A DNA stretch of 63,050 nt from Candidatus Peregrinibacteria bacterium (GTDB taxonomy: Bacteria > Patescibacteriota > Gracilibacteria > UBA1369), in NCBI GenBank assembly GCA_020851415.1, contig JADZCU010000032.1, forward strand, positions 102,379 to 165,428. The letters run 5' to 3'. The position numbers and the translations under genes are program-made. The notes under the pieces were generated by a model that was given only the letters and a program-made list of their open reading frames with translations, searched no databases and had not been told where the DNA came from. Positions 16,421 to 26,327 of the stretch are shown here, piece after piece (the stretch's first letter is position 1; each line of letters starts with the position of its first letter).

Positions 16421-18598
16421 TTGACTGAAATACTCCAAAAACTCAACGATAAACAGCTCGAAGCCGTAACATGTACACACGGGCCCCTCCTGGTGGTCGC
16501 CGGTGCTGGTTCGGGAAAAACACGTGCTCTCACTCATAGAATTGCCTACATGATTCAGGAAAAAGGTATAAATCCCTGGAACATTCTGGCCGTGACATTC
16601 ACGAACAAGGCCGCCAATGAGATGAAACAGCGCATTATCAAGCTTTTGGGCAAAAACGAACAGGACGCAGACCTGCCCTCTGTGGGAACTTTCCATGCCA
16701 CCTGTGTACGCATCCTGCGCAAAAACATTCATCTCCTCGACTATGAGAACTCATTTACAATCTATGATACCGCCGACCAGCAGATACTCATGAAACATGT
16801 CCTGGAAGATCTTCGAATAGATGAAAAACAGTTCAATCCTCGAGCCATTTTGCATCACATATCCAACGCAAAAAACGAATTGGTAAGTTCGGAAAAATAC
16901 AAATACGCAGCCCACAACGCTTTCACGGAAAAAGTGGCGGAAGTTTACAAGTATTATCAAGAGGCGCTCAAAAAAGCCAACGCGCTCGACTTCGACGATA
17001 TCATCATGAAAACCGTTGAACTTTTTCAACAAGAACCAACAATCCTGGACAGCTACCAGGAAAAGTTCAAATTCATTTCCATCGACGAGTACCAGGACAC
17101 CAATCATGCCCAATACATCCTCACCAACTTACTCGCGCAAAAATATCGCAACATTTGCGTCATTGGTGATTCCGATCAAAGTATTTACAGCTTCCGCGGT
17201 GCCAATATTACCAATATTTTAAACTTCGAAAAAGACTATCCGGAAGCCAAAGTTGTCCTTCTTGAAGAAAACTACCGTTCATCCCAACCAATCCTGGATG
17301 CCGCTCACAGCATCATCATAAAAAACGCCAAGCGCAAAGAAAAAAAATTATGGACCACGCGTGAAGGTGGTGAAAAAATTACTCTCAAACAAACAGATAC
17401 GGATCGTGGTGAATCGGAATACGTTGCCCGTGAAATTCAAAAGCATCTCCAAAGAAGTGAACATCGCGACTACACAAATTTCGTCGTTCTCTACAGAACC
17501 AACGCCCAATCCCGTGTAATGGAAGAAGCCATGCTCCGCTACGGTATGCCATATAAAATTGTTGGAGGTATAAAATTTTACGCCCGCAAAGAAGTAAAAG
17601 ACCTCATTGCATATCTTCGAGTAATTCAGAATCCCGCAGATACTGTCAGCTTACTCAGAATCATCAACACACCACCGCGTAAAATCGGCCCAAAAACAAT
17701 GGAGGGCATTCAGAACTATGCTTTCACTCACAAGCTCACCTTTTTTCAGGCCATGCAGGACGTCGAAAAAATCCCAGAAATCTCAGGCCCCAAAGCAGAA
17801 TCTATCAAAGCTTTCGTCGGCATGATGAAAGATCTCCAGAAAGTGAACGGCGAATTTCCAGCTTCCGGACTCATAAAACACGTCATCGACTCCACAGGCT
17901 ACAAGCGTTTCCTGGATGACGGTACATCCGAAGGTGAAGCCAGAGTAGAAAACACCTACGAACTTATCAATGTAGCTTCCAAATACGACAATCTGGAACC
18001 CGCACTTTCACTCAACATATTTCTCGAAGAAATTGCCCTCATCAGCGACCTCGACGGACTCGACACTCAGGACAATGCGGTTACCCTCATGACTATCCAC
18101 TCTGCCAAAGGTCTGGAGTTCCCGGTGGTATTCATCGTCGGCCTTGAAGAAGGCGTTTTACCGCATTCAAGAAGCCTTCTCGACCGTGATGAACTCGAAG
18201 AAGAACGCCGCTTAATGTATGTAGCCATCACCAGAGCAAAAGATAAACTCTATTTCACCCACTCACGCAGTCGTATGGTTTACGGTGAAATGCAAAACAA
18301 CACGCCGTCACAATTTATCGAGGACATTCCGGATGAAGTACTGGAAAGTGATCCAACCAGAATGCAAAGAAAACTCAAAGTATCCGACATTAGTTACACC
18401 CCAATTCCATACGAAGAATATCCCGAAGAAGCGGGTGTGGAATTGCATGACGGTGACCGTGTCTATCATCAAACTTTTGGTGAAGGAACAGTGGTAAACG
18501 TAACAGGTGGAGTTGCGACCGTAGCCTTCAAAAACGTGCGTTACGGTGTAAAAAAACTGGCTCTTTCCGTTGCCCCACTCAAAAAAATAGAAGATTAA
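16421..18598 (+). CDS. pcrA: ATP-dependent 3'-5' DNA helicase, UvrD/PcrA family
   Basis: Superfamily 1A helicase for repair, conflict resolution and plasmid-type replication. The 725 residues contain Q-motif LNDKQLEAV, Walker A GAGSGKTRAL (about 28), SIDEYQDTN (Walker B), GDSDQSIYSFRGA, TIHSAKGLEFPVVF and RRLMYVAITRAKDKL. The C-terminal 50 residues (GDRVYHQTFGEGTVVNVTGG) form the Tudor-like PcrA tail known to contact RNA polymerase. The start is a TTG at 16421: upstream ATGs are out of frame or reach a stop, and LQKLNDKQLEAV matches normal N-termini. Ends in a bidirectional terminator. Confidence 0.95.
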   Translation: MTEILQKLNDKQLEAVTCTHGPLLVVAGAGSGKTRALTHRIAYMIQEKGINPWNILAVTFTNKAANEMKQRIIKLLGKNEQDADLPSVGTFHATCVRILRKNIHLLDYENSFTIYDTADQQILMKHVLEDLRIDEKQFNPRAILHHISNAKNELVSSEKYKYAAHNAFTEKVAEVYKYYQEALKKANALDFDDIIMKTVELFQQEPTILDSYQEKFKFISIDEYQDTNHAQYILTNLLAQKYRNICVIGDSDQSIYSFRGANITNILNFEKDYPEAKVVLLEENYRSSQPILDAAHSIIIKNAKRKEKKLWTTREGGEKITLKQTDTDRGESEYVAREIQKHLQRSEHRDYTNFVVLYRTNAQSRVMEEAMLRYGMPYKIVGGIKFYARKEVKDLIAYLRVIQNPADTVSLLRIINTPPRKIGPKTMEGIQNYAFTHKLTFFQAMQDVEKIPEISGPKAESIKAFVGMMKDLQKVNGEFPASGLIKHVIDSTGYKRFLDDGTSEGEARVENTYELINVASKYDNLEPALSLNIFLEEIALISDLDGLDTQDNAVTLMTIHSAKGLEFPVVFIVGLEEGVLPHSRSLLDRDELEEERRLMYVAITRAKDKLYFTHSRSRMVYGEMQNNTPSQFIEDIPDEVLESDPTRMQRKLKVSDISYTPIPYEEYPEEAGVELHDGDRVYHQTFGEGTVVNVTGGVATVAFKNVRYGVKKLALSVAPLKKIED

Positions 18599-18618
18599 AT
18601 CAACAAAAATCAAACACT

Positions 18619-18655
18619 AAAAAAGCGCTGGCTGCAAAACAACCGGCGCTTTTTA
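18619..18655. terminator. Bidirectional terminator between pcrA and the zinc-ribbon gene
   Basis: Stem AAAAGCGCTGG / CCGGCGCTTTT (one G-T pair) with A and T tracts on both sides, serving the two convergent genes. Confidence 0.85.
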
Positions 18656-18661
18656 AAATCA

Positions 18662-18964
18662 CTAAAGCTTGTCCGCGTTAATCAATTTCTTTTCGTCTTC
18701 GGTCAGCAAACGCAATTTAGCGTTCGGATCTTTAATATGGAAAAAGTTCTTAATAGATTTTTCCGTTCCAAAAGCCACATTCTTCGTTTTGCAAATATTG
18801 CATTTATAAACAAATTTTCTTCCAATAGCTGTGACTTCAACAATTTTTTCACAATCCTTACAATAGAAAACCATAGGAGCCGGAAGCTTATTATCAACAT
18901 AATGCGCCGGCAGAGGGCGGTTGATAAAAGGTTTACCATGAAGCGGTTTTACAAAAGGTTTCAT
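18662..18964 (-). CDS. Small zinc-ribbon protein
   Basis: 100 residues starting MKPFVKPLHGKPFINRPLPA. A central four-cysteine zinc ribbon (CKDC about 35-38, CNIC about 55-58) is flanked by basic segments and followed by TEKSIKNFFHIKD. It has no membrane segment. The fold suggests nucleic-acid or ribosome binding, but I recognise no characterised family. It follows the membrane-protein gene 18986-19747 by 21 bases on the same strand, so it is probably cotranscribed from the promoter at 19773-19802. Confidence 0.75.
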   Translation of the reverse strand: MKPFVKPLHGKPFINRPLPAHYVDNKLPAPMVFYCKDCEKIVEVTAIGRKFVYKCNICKTKNVAFGTEKSIKNFFHIKDPNAKLRLLTEDEKKLINADKL

Positions 18965-18985
18965 TCGAAAATATTAGTCTAAAAA

Positions 18986-19747
18986 TTACAAATCCATACG
19001 ATATCTCTGTGGTGGCTTGTTCACATTAGCAGAAGTGTTTGCCGGTGCAAAAGAATCAGTTGCAACTTTTGGCTGTTCCTGTCTCACTTGCTCAGGAACA
19101 AATTGTGGCTGTGGCTGATCGCCAAGAGCATCCATCGGGATTTGCTCAGGCTGTTTCATTGGCATTTTAGGTGTTTGTTGAAAGCTGCGAAGATTCTCTT
19201 TGGGCTTACGGTTCTCAGTTTTTGGCATCTTAATAAGATTATCCTGTGGAGCAACCTCTGTTTTTGCCTCCTTTTGAAACTCCTGAATGCGGGCGGTCTT
19301 TTCTCGGGTAGCCAGATATCCCCCAAATGTAATAAAAGCGGCCGCAATAAAAGCCAAAAACATACCAAATTGGGACTCCTTCACCGTAATATTAATGCCA
19401 AATTTGGGATGAAAATAAACCGTACTGGTCATCAACAATAAATAAAAAGAAAAAATTCCGCTCGCCAGAAAATAATTTGAATTTTTCTTTATAGAAAATG
19501 GAAGCCTCAAATCCAATCCTTCAGAAAGAAGCATGGCCAGATTCAAACCCGCTATCACCAGCAGAGTAAAACCAGACAAATACATTGGTCCGTTAATTCC
19601 CAAAAACATATCACCCGTTTTAAACGAATCAATATCCTGATACCACGGTAAAAAAATACTCAGTGCCAATAATGCGGAGCCCACACTGAGAAGCTTTTCC
19701 TCAAAGGACATATCTTTCACCATCTGATTCAGACGTTTTACTGGCAT
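18986..19747 (-). CDS. Polytopic membrane protein with cytoplasmic Pro/Gln tail
   Basis: 253 residues with four predicted membrane helices (about 17-35, 52-73, 90-110 and 128-146; for example KLLSVGSALLALSIFLPWYQ). A hydrophilic tail (about 150-253) rich in Lys, Gln and Pro follows. No transporter or enzyme motif is visible and I recognise no family. First gene of a two-gene transcript with the zinc-ribbon protein. Start ATG at 19747 (MPVKRLNQMVKDMSFEEKLL). Confidence 0.7.
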   Translation of the reverse strand: MPVKRLNQMVKDMSFEEKLLSVGSALLALSIFLPWYQDIDSFKTGDMFLGINGPMYLSGFTLLVIAGLNLAMLLSEGLDLRLPFSIKKNSNYFLASGIFSFYLLLMTSTVYFHPKFGINITVKESQFGMFLAFIAAAFITFGGYLATREKTARIQEFQKEAKTEVAPQDNLIKMPKTENRKPKENLRSFQQTPKMPMKQPEQIPMDALGDQPQPQFVPEQVRQEQPKVATDSFAPANTSANVNKPPQRYRMDL

Positions 19748-19772
19748 AGGAAAATCATTAAAAACTAGGCTA

Positions 19773-19802
19773 AATATAGCTCTAAAACACCAAATTTGTA
19801 AA
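19773..19802 (-). promoter_or_regulatory. Promoter of the membrane protein / zinc-ribbon pair
   Basis: On the minus strand, TTTACA (19802-19797), 18-base spacer, TATATT (19778-19773). Confidence 0.55.
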
Positions 19803-19907
19803 GCAGTTTATGCCTTTAAGAAGGGCAAAAACGCCAAATTGCATAATCGGAAGCTATACAAGTCCGTATTTTTTCATTAGAATACCGGCGCTTTTGGGAA
19901 CTCTCCT

Positions 19908-21011
19908 ATGAAAATCGCCATCGACATACGCGAAGCTGGTCACGAAAAAACAGGCAAGGGTTGGTACACATACAACCTTGTCCACGAGCTGCTGAAGCTC
20001 GATCATGAAAATGAATACATCTTATATACCGATGCAGAAAAACATCCGCTCGGAAATTTTAAAAATGCCACAGTCAAAGTGATGAAGGCAAAATCAATCC
20101 AGTGGCATCTCAAAGTACTCAAGGATATTAAGGCTGAAAAAGCGGAAATATTTTTTGCACCCACAAGCTACATAATACCGGCACTCGCTCCAAAAAGCCT
20201 GAAAACAATTATCACAATCCACGACCTTGTTGCCTTTTTGTTTCCAAATACACACTCAGCCAAAGCCGTTGTAATAGAGCGATTAACCCTAAAAAGGGCT
20301 ATCAAAAAGGCAAAGGCAATATTGGTAGTTTCCCAAAATACTCAAAAAGATCTCCTCAAAAAATTCCAATATCCTGCAGATAAAATATTCCTTACGCCAT
20401 GTGCGCCGTCAGAATTTTTCCGTGAAAAAATCGACGAAAAAGAGCTGGAAAAATTAAAAAAGAAATATCAGCTTCCTGAAAACTTTATCCTAGCGGTCGG
20501 TACACTCGAGCCGAGGAAAAATTTCCCAAATCTCATCAAGAGTTTTGTCATCATCAAAAGAAAATATCCAGATTACAAACTCGTAATCGTCGGGAAAAAA
20601 GGTTGGAAATTCAAGCAAATTGAAGATGCGCTCAAACAATACAACTTACAAAATGACGTCATTTTCCCGGGATATCTCGACGATCAAGAGCTCCACAAAA
20701 TATACGCAATCGCCAAAGTTTTTGTTTTCCCTTCACTCTACGAAGGATTCGGAATACCGCCATTAGAAGCCATGGCTAGCGGCTGTCCGGTAGTAAGCTC
20801 AAATGTAGCATCAATGCCGGAAGTGGTGGACCAGGCAGGGCTTCTCATAGATCCAAAGAACGCATTAAAAATGGCTGATGTCATCACCAGCCTTATCGAA
20901 AATGATCAGGTAAGAAACATGATGATTGAACGTGGTAAAGCTCAGGCGGATAAATTCAGCTGGAAAAAAAGTGCAGAAAAAGCCCTGGAGGTAATCAAGT
21001 CCTTAGCTTAA
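19908..21011 (+). CDS. GT4-family glycosyltransferase
   Basis: Retaining GT-B glycosyltransferase (family 4, mannosyl/glucosyl-transferase-like) of 367 residues. The N-terminus MKIAIDIREAGHEKTGKGWY and the C-terminal nucleotide-sugar site (AVGTLEPRKNFPNLIKSF, YEGFGIPPLEAMASGCPVV with the ExxxxxxxE pattern) are clear. Soluble or peripheral at the cytoplasmic face. It lies 25 bases before NAD kinase on the same strand, away from the main polysaccharide locus. A TAGAAT at 19878 is the likely -10. Substrate cannot be read from the sequence. Confidence 0.88.
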   Translation: MKIAIDIREAGHEKTGKGWYTYNLVHELLKLDHENEYILYTDAEKHPLGNFKNATVKVMKAKSIQWHLKVLKDIKAEKAEIFFAPTSYIIPALAPKSLKTIITIHDLVAFLFPNTHSAKAVVIERLTLKRAIKKAKAILVVSQNTQKDLLKKFQYPADKIFLTPCAPSEFFREKIDEKELEKLKKKYQLPENFILAVGTLEPRKNFPNLIKSFVIIKRKYPDYKLVIVGKKGWKFKQIEDALKQYNLQNDVIFPGYLDDQELHKIYAIAKVFVFPSLYEGFGIPPLEAMASGCPVVSSNVASMPEVVDQAGLLIDPKNALKMADVITSLIENDQVRNMMIERGKAQADKFSWKKSAEKALEVIKSLA

Positions 21012-21036
21012 AATGGCTAAGGTTTAAACAAGCCCC

Positions 21037-21936
21037 ATGCCGATAGTTTCCCCTCCAAATAAGAAAATAAAAAAAGTTGGCATAATCGCCAAGAGCACTA
21101 TTGCTAGTCACAAAGCGCTTTTTTCAAAGTTACTCAAACTGCTGCAAAAAGAAAAGTGCTCTATTTTTTTTGACAATCACGCTGCAAAACTCCTAAAGGG
21201 AGCCAAATTTTTGGACCACCAGGACATGTACGAAACATGCGATTTGCTCATAGTACTGGGTGGCGACGGCACCATCCTCAAAAGTGCGGCCAGCGCGGTA
21301 AAAAAAATAACTCCAATCCTCGGTATAAACCTGGGAAACCTTGGCTTTAACGCCGAAACAGGTCCGGATCAAATCGAAGAGACAGTAAAACTTGTACTCA
21401 AGAACAAGTACTTTTTAGACAAACGCTCACTCCTTCGCGTAACTATCTACCGCGACAAAAACAAGCTCGACACCTTTTTAGCCCTCAACGATGCGGTAAT
21501 AAACCAGGGTATGTCGGCACGTCTCATTGAGCTCAACATAGAAATCGACGGCCGCAAAATGGTCTCCTTCAACGCCGACGGCATGATCGTCGCCACACCA
21601 ACAGGCTCCACAGCCCATTCCCTTTCAGCGGGCGGCCCCATAGTTCACCCAACCCTGGATGCCTTCGTTATCACGCCCATCTGTCCTTCTACGCTGGCTC
21701 TGCGCCCCATCGTCATCCCAAACGACCGCGAAGTAACCATCACCGTGGCCACACAACGACGCGGCACATACAACATTGGTCTCACCATGGACGGCCAACA
21801 AACCCTTCCGCTCGAATACGGCGACGTCGTAAAAGTACGCAAATCAAGCCGTAATTTTTACCTTGTGCGCATAGACACAAAAAATTACTATAGAACCCTC
21901 CGCGAAAAACTGGGCTGGGGGAGAGACTCTATGTAA
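21037..21936 (+). CDS. nadK: NAD kinase
   Basis: Phosphorylates NAD to NADP in the cytosol. The 299 residues contain VLGGDGTILKSA (about 75, the GGDGT motif), NLGNLGFNAE and ATPTGSTAHSLSAGGPIVHP (about 188), all typical. It is probably transcribed with the preceding GT4 gene and the following 146-residue gene (5-base gap). Nothing unusual apart from the lack of a Shine-Dalgarno sequence. Confidence 0.95.
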   Translation: MPIVSPPNKKIKKVGIIAKSTIASHKALFSKLLKLLQKEKCSIFFDNHAAKLLKGAKFLDHQDMYETCDLLIVLGGDGTILKSAASAVKKITPILGINLGNLGFNAETGPDQIEETVKLVLKNKYFLDKRSLLRVTIYRDKNKLDTFLALNDAVINQGMSARLIELNIEIDGRKMVSFNADGMIVATPTGSTAHSLSAGGPIVHPTLDAFVITPICPSTLALRPIVIPNDREVTITVATQRRGTYNIGLTMDGQQTLPLEYGDVVKVRKSSRNFYLVRIDTKNYYRTLREKLGWGRDSM

Positions 21937-21941
21937 TTTTT

Positions 21942-22382
21942 ATGTCAGCAGAATCAGACAAACCACGTGCACCCGATAGTGAAAATTCGCATGCCTCGGA
22001 AAATATATCAGAAGAACAGGCTACTGAAATTGTCCAGAGCCTTCTTGATAATCCCGAAGAATGGCTATATTTAGCTGAAAACCTCTTCCCGCAATATTTA
22101 CTGATAATACTACTTCAGCAATCCAAAATTGAGCTTGCTGAAGTAAGCCACTATACCAATCAGGAATTTTTGCATTACTTACATGGAGCAATCAGACCCG
22201 GTCGACGCTGCGTAGAGCTTGCCTACCTATTCTCAAAAGAACCTGATGTAGTTGAAATGTTCAGGCAGGTATACATGGCAAAAATAAGGGAACAGGAAAA
22301 GAATGCATTCCAAATACAAACACGTGTGGCACAAGTAAGCCACGCCATAAAAATAACCGGAAACAAAGGTGGTGCTAATTAA
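21942..22382 (+). CDS. Hypothetical 146-residue protein
   Basis: Acidic, helical, soluble protein (MSAESDKPRAPDSENSHASE then an ordered region WLYLAENLFPQYLLIILLQQ near residue 45). No family recognised. It starts five bases after the nadK stop and ends 13 bases before the convergent PPDK gene. The N-terminal 30 residues are Ser/Glu-rich and probably disordered. Confidence 0.65.
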   Translation: MSAESDKPRAPDSENSHASENISEEQATEIVQSLLDNPEEWLYLAENLFPQYLLIILLQQSKIELAEVSHYTNQEFLHYLHGAIRPGRRCVELAYLFSKEPDVVEMFRQVYMAKIREQEKNAFQIQTRVAQVSHAIKITGNKGGAN

Positions 22383-22395
22383 ATAAAGTTTACCC

Positions 22396-24999
22396 CTAAG
22401 CCATTAAAGCCGCCTGCGCCGCGGCAATTCTCGCAATCGGAATTCTATAAGGAGAAAGACTTACATAATTAAGTCCAATTTTGTGGCAGAAAGCGATCGA
22501 ACTCGGTTCACCACCTTGTTCTCCACAAATGCCCACATCCAAATCATGCTTCGTCGAACGACCAAGTTTCACCGTCATATCCATAAGTTTCCCGACAGCT
22601 TTTTGGTCAATTGCCTCCATAGGATCACGCTCCAAAATTTTGTGCTCCAGATAATAATTCAAAAACTTACCAATATCATCACGTGAATAACCCCAAGTCA
22701 TTTGGGTTAAATCGTTCGTTCCAAAAGAGAAGAAGTCAGCCAGTTCAGCCAGTTCATCAGCCACAAAACAAGCCCTAGGCAACTCAATCATCGTTCCAAC
22801 TTTATATTCAAAAGTAATCTGCTTTCGGTACTTATCAGCAATTTTTTCAACCATCGCTTTCCCAACCTCCAACTCTTTTCGATCACTGATAAACGGAAGC
22901 TCAATCTCCGGCATAACAACAATTCCCCGCGCAGCAACATCAATCGCCGCTTCAAAAATCGCCTGCACCTGCATCTCGTAAATCTCAGGAAACGTGATCC
23001 CCAAGCGCGTTCCACGGTGCCCAAGCATCGGATTCACCTCATGCAAATTATCAGCGGTTTTTTCCAACTCTTCAGGAGTAACACCAATCACGCCGGCTAA
23101 CTCAACCACCTGTTCATGAGTCTTCGGCAAAAATTCATGCAGTGGAGGATCAAGCAAACGAACCGTAACCGGGTACCCATCCATCACCTCAAAAATTCCC
23201 ACAAAATCTTGTCTCTGCATAGGCAACAATTTCGCCAATGCCAGCTCACGTCCCTCCAAAGTTTTACTCAAAATCATTTGGCGGACAGCCCCAATGCGAT
23301 CCTCTTCAAAAAACATATGTTCAGTCCTGCACAAACCAATACCCTCAGCCCCAAAATCTCGCGCGGTGCGGGCATCCTTCGGCGTATCAGCGTTAGTCCT
23401 TACTTTCAATTTACGGACGCTGTCAGCCCACTGTAAAACCGTCTCAAACTCACCCGTAAGCTCAGGTTGAATCATCCCCACAGCACCCATTATCACTTCA
23501 CCGGTACTTCCATTCAGAGTAATCACATCACCTTCATGAAACTCCAAATCACCAATTTTCATAACCTTATTTTTCGCATCAACCACTATGTCCGCACATC
23601 CGGCTACACAACACTTACCCATACCTCGACAAACCACCGCAGCATGAGAAGTCATACCACCGGTCGAAGTCAAAATTCCCTGTGCCGCATGCATACCATG
23701 AATATCCTCAGGACTCGTTTCTTTACGAACCAAAATAACTTTTTCATCTCTCTCAAAAGCCCAATTCTCCGCATCATCAGCAGTAAAAACAATCTTACCG
23801 CTCGCAGCCCCAGGTGAAGCCGGCAACCCTTTCGCCACAACATTCTTCGAAGCCTTCGGATCAATATCCGGATGCAAAAGTTGCTTCATCGAACCCGAAT
23901 CAATTCGAAGCAAAGCATCATTTTTCGAAATCAAATTTTCCTCAACCATATCAACTGCAATCTTAATCGCAGCCTTCGCCGTACGTTTTCCACTGCGTGT
24001 CTGAAGCATAAAAAGTTTTCCTTCTTGAATCGTAAACTCAATATCCTGCATATCACGATAATGGTTTTCCAAAGTCTCACGAACCCTGTCCAGCTGAGCA
24101 AAAACCTCCGGCATCACCTCATGCAACTGCACCAATTTCTGCGGAGTACGAATACCCGCAACCACATCCTCACCCTGTGCATTCATCAAAAACTCACCAT
24201 AAAACTCTTTCTCTCCGGTCGAAGGATTTCGGGTAAACGCCACACCAGTTCCCGAAGTATTTCCCATATTTCCAAAAACCATCGCCTGCACATTCACAGC
24301 AGTCCCAAGCAACCCGCTAATATTATTCAACTTACGATAAGTATTCGCACGTGAACTATTCCAAGAATTAAAAACCGCTTCAATCGCATATTTCATCTGT
24401 TCACGGGGATCTTCAGGAAAATCTTTTCCCGTTTCTTTATGGAAAATGCTTTTAAAACTTTGCACCAACTTTTTCAAATCTGCTGCATCCAGTTGTGTAT
24501 CATCCTTCACGCCTTTTGCACGTTTCACCTCATCAATCGCATCCTCAAAAAGCTCATGGGAAATATCAAAAACCACGTTACCAAACATGTTCACAAAACG
24601 TCGGTAAGCATCATAACAAAAACGTTCATTACCAGTTTTCTCTAGTAACCCAACCACAGTTTCATCATTCAAACCAAGATTCAAAATCGTATCCATCATC
24701 CCCGGCATAGAAACCTTCGCCCCAGAACGCACAGAAACCAGCAACGGATTTTTCGCATCCCCAAGCTTCTTTCCAATAGCTTCTTCAAGCTGTTTCAAAT
24801 TCGCTTCAACCTCTTCATGATAACCCGCAGGGTAATCACCATTCGCCAAATAAGCACCGCAAACCTCAGTCGTAATCGTAAAGCCCGGCGGCACCGGTAA
24901 ACCCAGATGCGTCATTTCCGCCAAATTCGCCCCCTTTCCTCCCAACAAATCTTTCATATCCTTATTACCTTGGAGGAACGAATAAACATGTTTATTCAT
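22396..24999 (-). CDS. ppdK: Pyruvate, phosphate dikinase
   Basis: Reversibly converts pyruvate, ATP and phosphate to PEP, AMP and pyrophosphate, linking glycolysis and gluconeogenesis. The 867 residues have an N-terminal ATP-grasp domain (GGKGANLAEM at 22, PASPGAASG later), the phospho-His domain GGMTSHAAVVCRGMGK with His about 452, and the C-terminal PEP/pyruvate TIM barrel (SFGTNDLTQMTWGYSRDD, GICGEQGGEPSS). Full length. It follows glutamate dehydrogenase by 44 bases on the same strand and probably shares its transcript. Confidence 0.97.
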   Translation of the reverse strand: MNKHVYSFLQGNKDMKDLLGGKGANLAEMTHLGLPVPPGFTITTEVCGAYLANGDYPAGYHEEVEANLKQLEEAIGKKLGDAKNPLLVSVRSGAKVSMPGMMDTILNLGLNDETVVGLLEKTGNERFCYDAYRRFVNMFGNVVFDISHELFEDAIDEVKRAKGVKDDTQLDAADLKKLVQSFKSIFHKETGKDFPEDPREQMKYAIEAVFNSWNSSRANTYRKLNNISGLLGTAVNVQAMVFGNMGNTSGTGVAFTRNPSTGEKEFYGEFLMNAQGEDVVAGIRTPQKLVQLHEVMPEVFAQLDRVRETLENHYRDMQDIEFTIQEGKLFMLQTRSGKRTAKAAIKIAVDMVEENLISKNDALLRIDSGSMKQLLHPDIDPKASKNVVAKGLPASPGAASGKIVFTADDAENWAFERDEKVILVRKETSPEDIHGMHAAQGILTSTGGMTSHAAVVCRGMGKCCVAGCADIVVDAKNKVMKIGDLEFHEGDVITLNGSTGEVIMGAVGMIQPELTGEFETVLQWADSVRKLKVRTNADTPKDARTARDFGAEGIGLCRTEHMFFEEDRIGAVRQMILSKTLEGRELALAKLLPMQRQDFVGIFEVMDGYPVTVRLLDPPLHEFLPKTHEQVVELAGVIGVTPEELEKTADNLHEVNPMLGHRGTRLGITFPEIYEMQVQAIFEAAIDVAARGIVVMPEIELPFISDRKELEVGKAMVEKIADKYRKQITFEYKVGTMIELPRACFVADELAELADFFSFGTNDLTQMTWGYSRDDIGKFLNYYLEHKILERDPMEAIDQKAVGKLMDMTVKLGRSTKHDLDVGICGEQGGEPSSIAFCHKIGLNYVSLSPYRIPIARIAAAQAALMA

Positions 25000-25043
25000 A
25001 GGGGATGGAGCTGGTTAAGAATTCATCAGCGCCAGTATAAAGA

Positions 25044-26309
25044 CTAGCTCAGTCCCCGCAAAGTCAAAATATCACTCAAACGATAGAGCGCAGTAATAAA
25101 GGCAGCTTGTCTATAGGTACAAGCATATTTTTCCCTATTTTTAGCAACATTTTCCCAGGCTGCCACCATCACCTTCTTCAATTTATCGGCAACCTCCTGA
25201 CTATCCCAATAATAATTCTGTTTATTCTGCACCATCTCAAAATAACTCACCGTAACCCCGCCCGCATTCGCCAAAATATCGGGAATAACAATAATATTCC
25301 GCTTAGCCAAAATCTCATCGGCCTCAATTGTTGTTGGACCGTTCGCCAGTTCAAAAATAATTTTAGCCTGCACTTCATTCGCATTTTTCTCCGTAATCTG
25401 ATTCTCCAGCGCCGCTAAAACAAGCACATCACAATCAAGCCGCAAAAGCTCCTCATTACTCACCCGCTTGCAGGAATCTCCAGCCTTAGGTTGGAACTCT
25501 TCACCGCCACAGTCAGCCACAGAACCACTCTTCACCTTACATTTCATGGTCGCCAAAGGATCAAGGCCGTGCTCACAATAAAGCCCGCCTTTTGAATCAC
25601 TCACCGCAATAATATTATAACCGTTCAAATAAAGAATATTCGCCATATTTGCCCCCGCATTTCCAAACCCCTGAATCACCACACGAGTATTTTTCGCCTC
25701 TTTGCCAAAGCTTCGCATCAACTCATCCAGTATAAACATCCCGCCTTGGCTTGTCGCATCGTCACGCCCCACAGAACCACCAAAAGAAACAGGTTTTCCC
25801 GTGACAACACCCCACATATTCTTCTCTTTCAATTTTGAATACTCATCGGCTATCCAAGCCATCACCTGCGCATCCGTATTCACATCGGGCGCCGGTACAT
25901 CAGTCTCAGGACCAATAAATGGCTCAATTAAACGAACATAACGTCTGGTAATCTGTTCCAACTCTTTTGGAGAATAAGCAACAGGATCAATAGCGATGCC
26001 GCCTTTCGCGCCACCTAAAGGCAAATTCACCACGGCACACTTCAGTGTCATAAGTGTAGCAAGAGCCTTCACCTCATCCATATTCACATCCTCATGAAAA
26101 CGAACCCCGCCCTTATAAGGACCGGCAGCGTCGTTATGTTGCACCCTAAAGCCCTGAACGACCTCAACCTGACCATTGTCCCTCTCCACCGGAATAGAAA
26201 CCTCCAAAACCCGTTTCGGATGTTGCAAAACCACTTCAACTTTCGCATCCAACTTCATAATTTTAGCCGCTTCCGCAATATTCTTCAGCGTATTCTCAAA
26301 AAAAGACAT
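25044..26309 (-). CDS. gdhA: Glutamate dehydrogenase
   Basis: Oxidative deamination of glutamate to 2-oxoglutarate, or the reverse, using NAD(P). The 421 residues match the hexameric GDH of bacteria and archaea: QHNDAAGPYKGGVRFHEDVN, the LGGAKGGIAIDP motif, DVPAPDVNT, and the Rossmann segment VIQGFGNAGANMA. Coenzyme preference cannot be decided here. It lies between a membrane kinase-like gene (18-base gap) and ppdK. With ppdK it suggests that amino acid carbon enters central metabolism (inference). Confidence 0.96.
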   Translation of the reverse strand: MSFFENTLKNIAEAAKIMKLDAKVEVVLQHPKRVLEVSIPVERDNGQVEVVQGFRVQHNDAAGPYKGGVRFHEDVNMDEVKALATLMTLKCAVVNLPLGGAKGGIAIDPVAYSPKELEQITRRYVRLIEPFIGPETDVPAPDVNTDAQVMAWIADEYSKLKEKNMWGVVTGKPVSFGGSVGRDDATSQGGMFILDELMRSFGKEAKNTRVVIQGFGNAGANMANILYLNGYNIIAVSDSKGGLYCEHGLDPLATMKCKVKSGSVADCGGEEFQPKAGDSCKRVSNEELLRLDCDVLVLAALENQITEKNANEVQAKIIFELANGPTTIEADEILAKRNIIVIPDILANAGGVTVSYFEMVQNKQNYYWDSQEVADKLKKVMVAAWENVAKNREKYACTYRQAAFITALYRLSDILTLRGLS

Positions 26310-26327
26310 TCAATTCAAAATAAAAAA

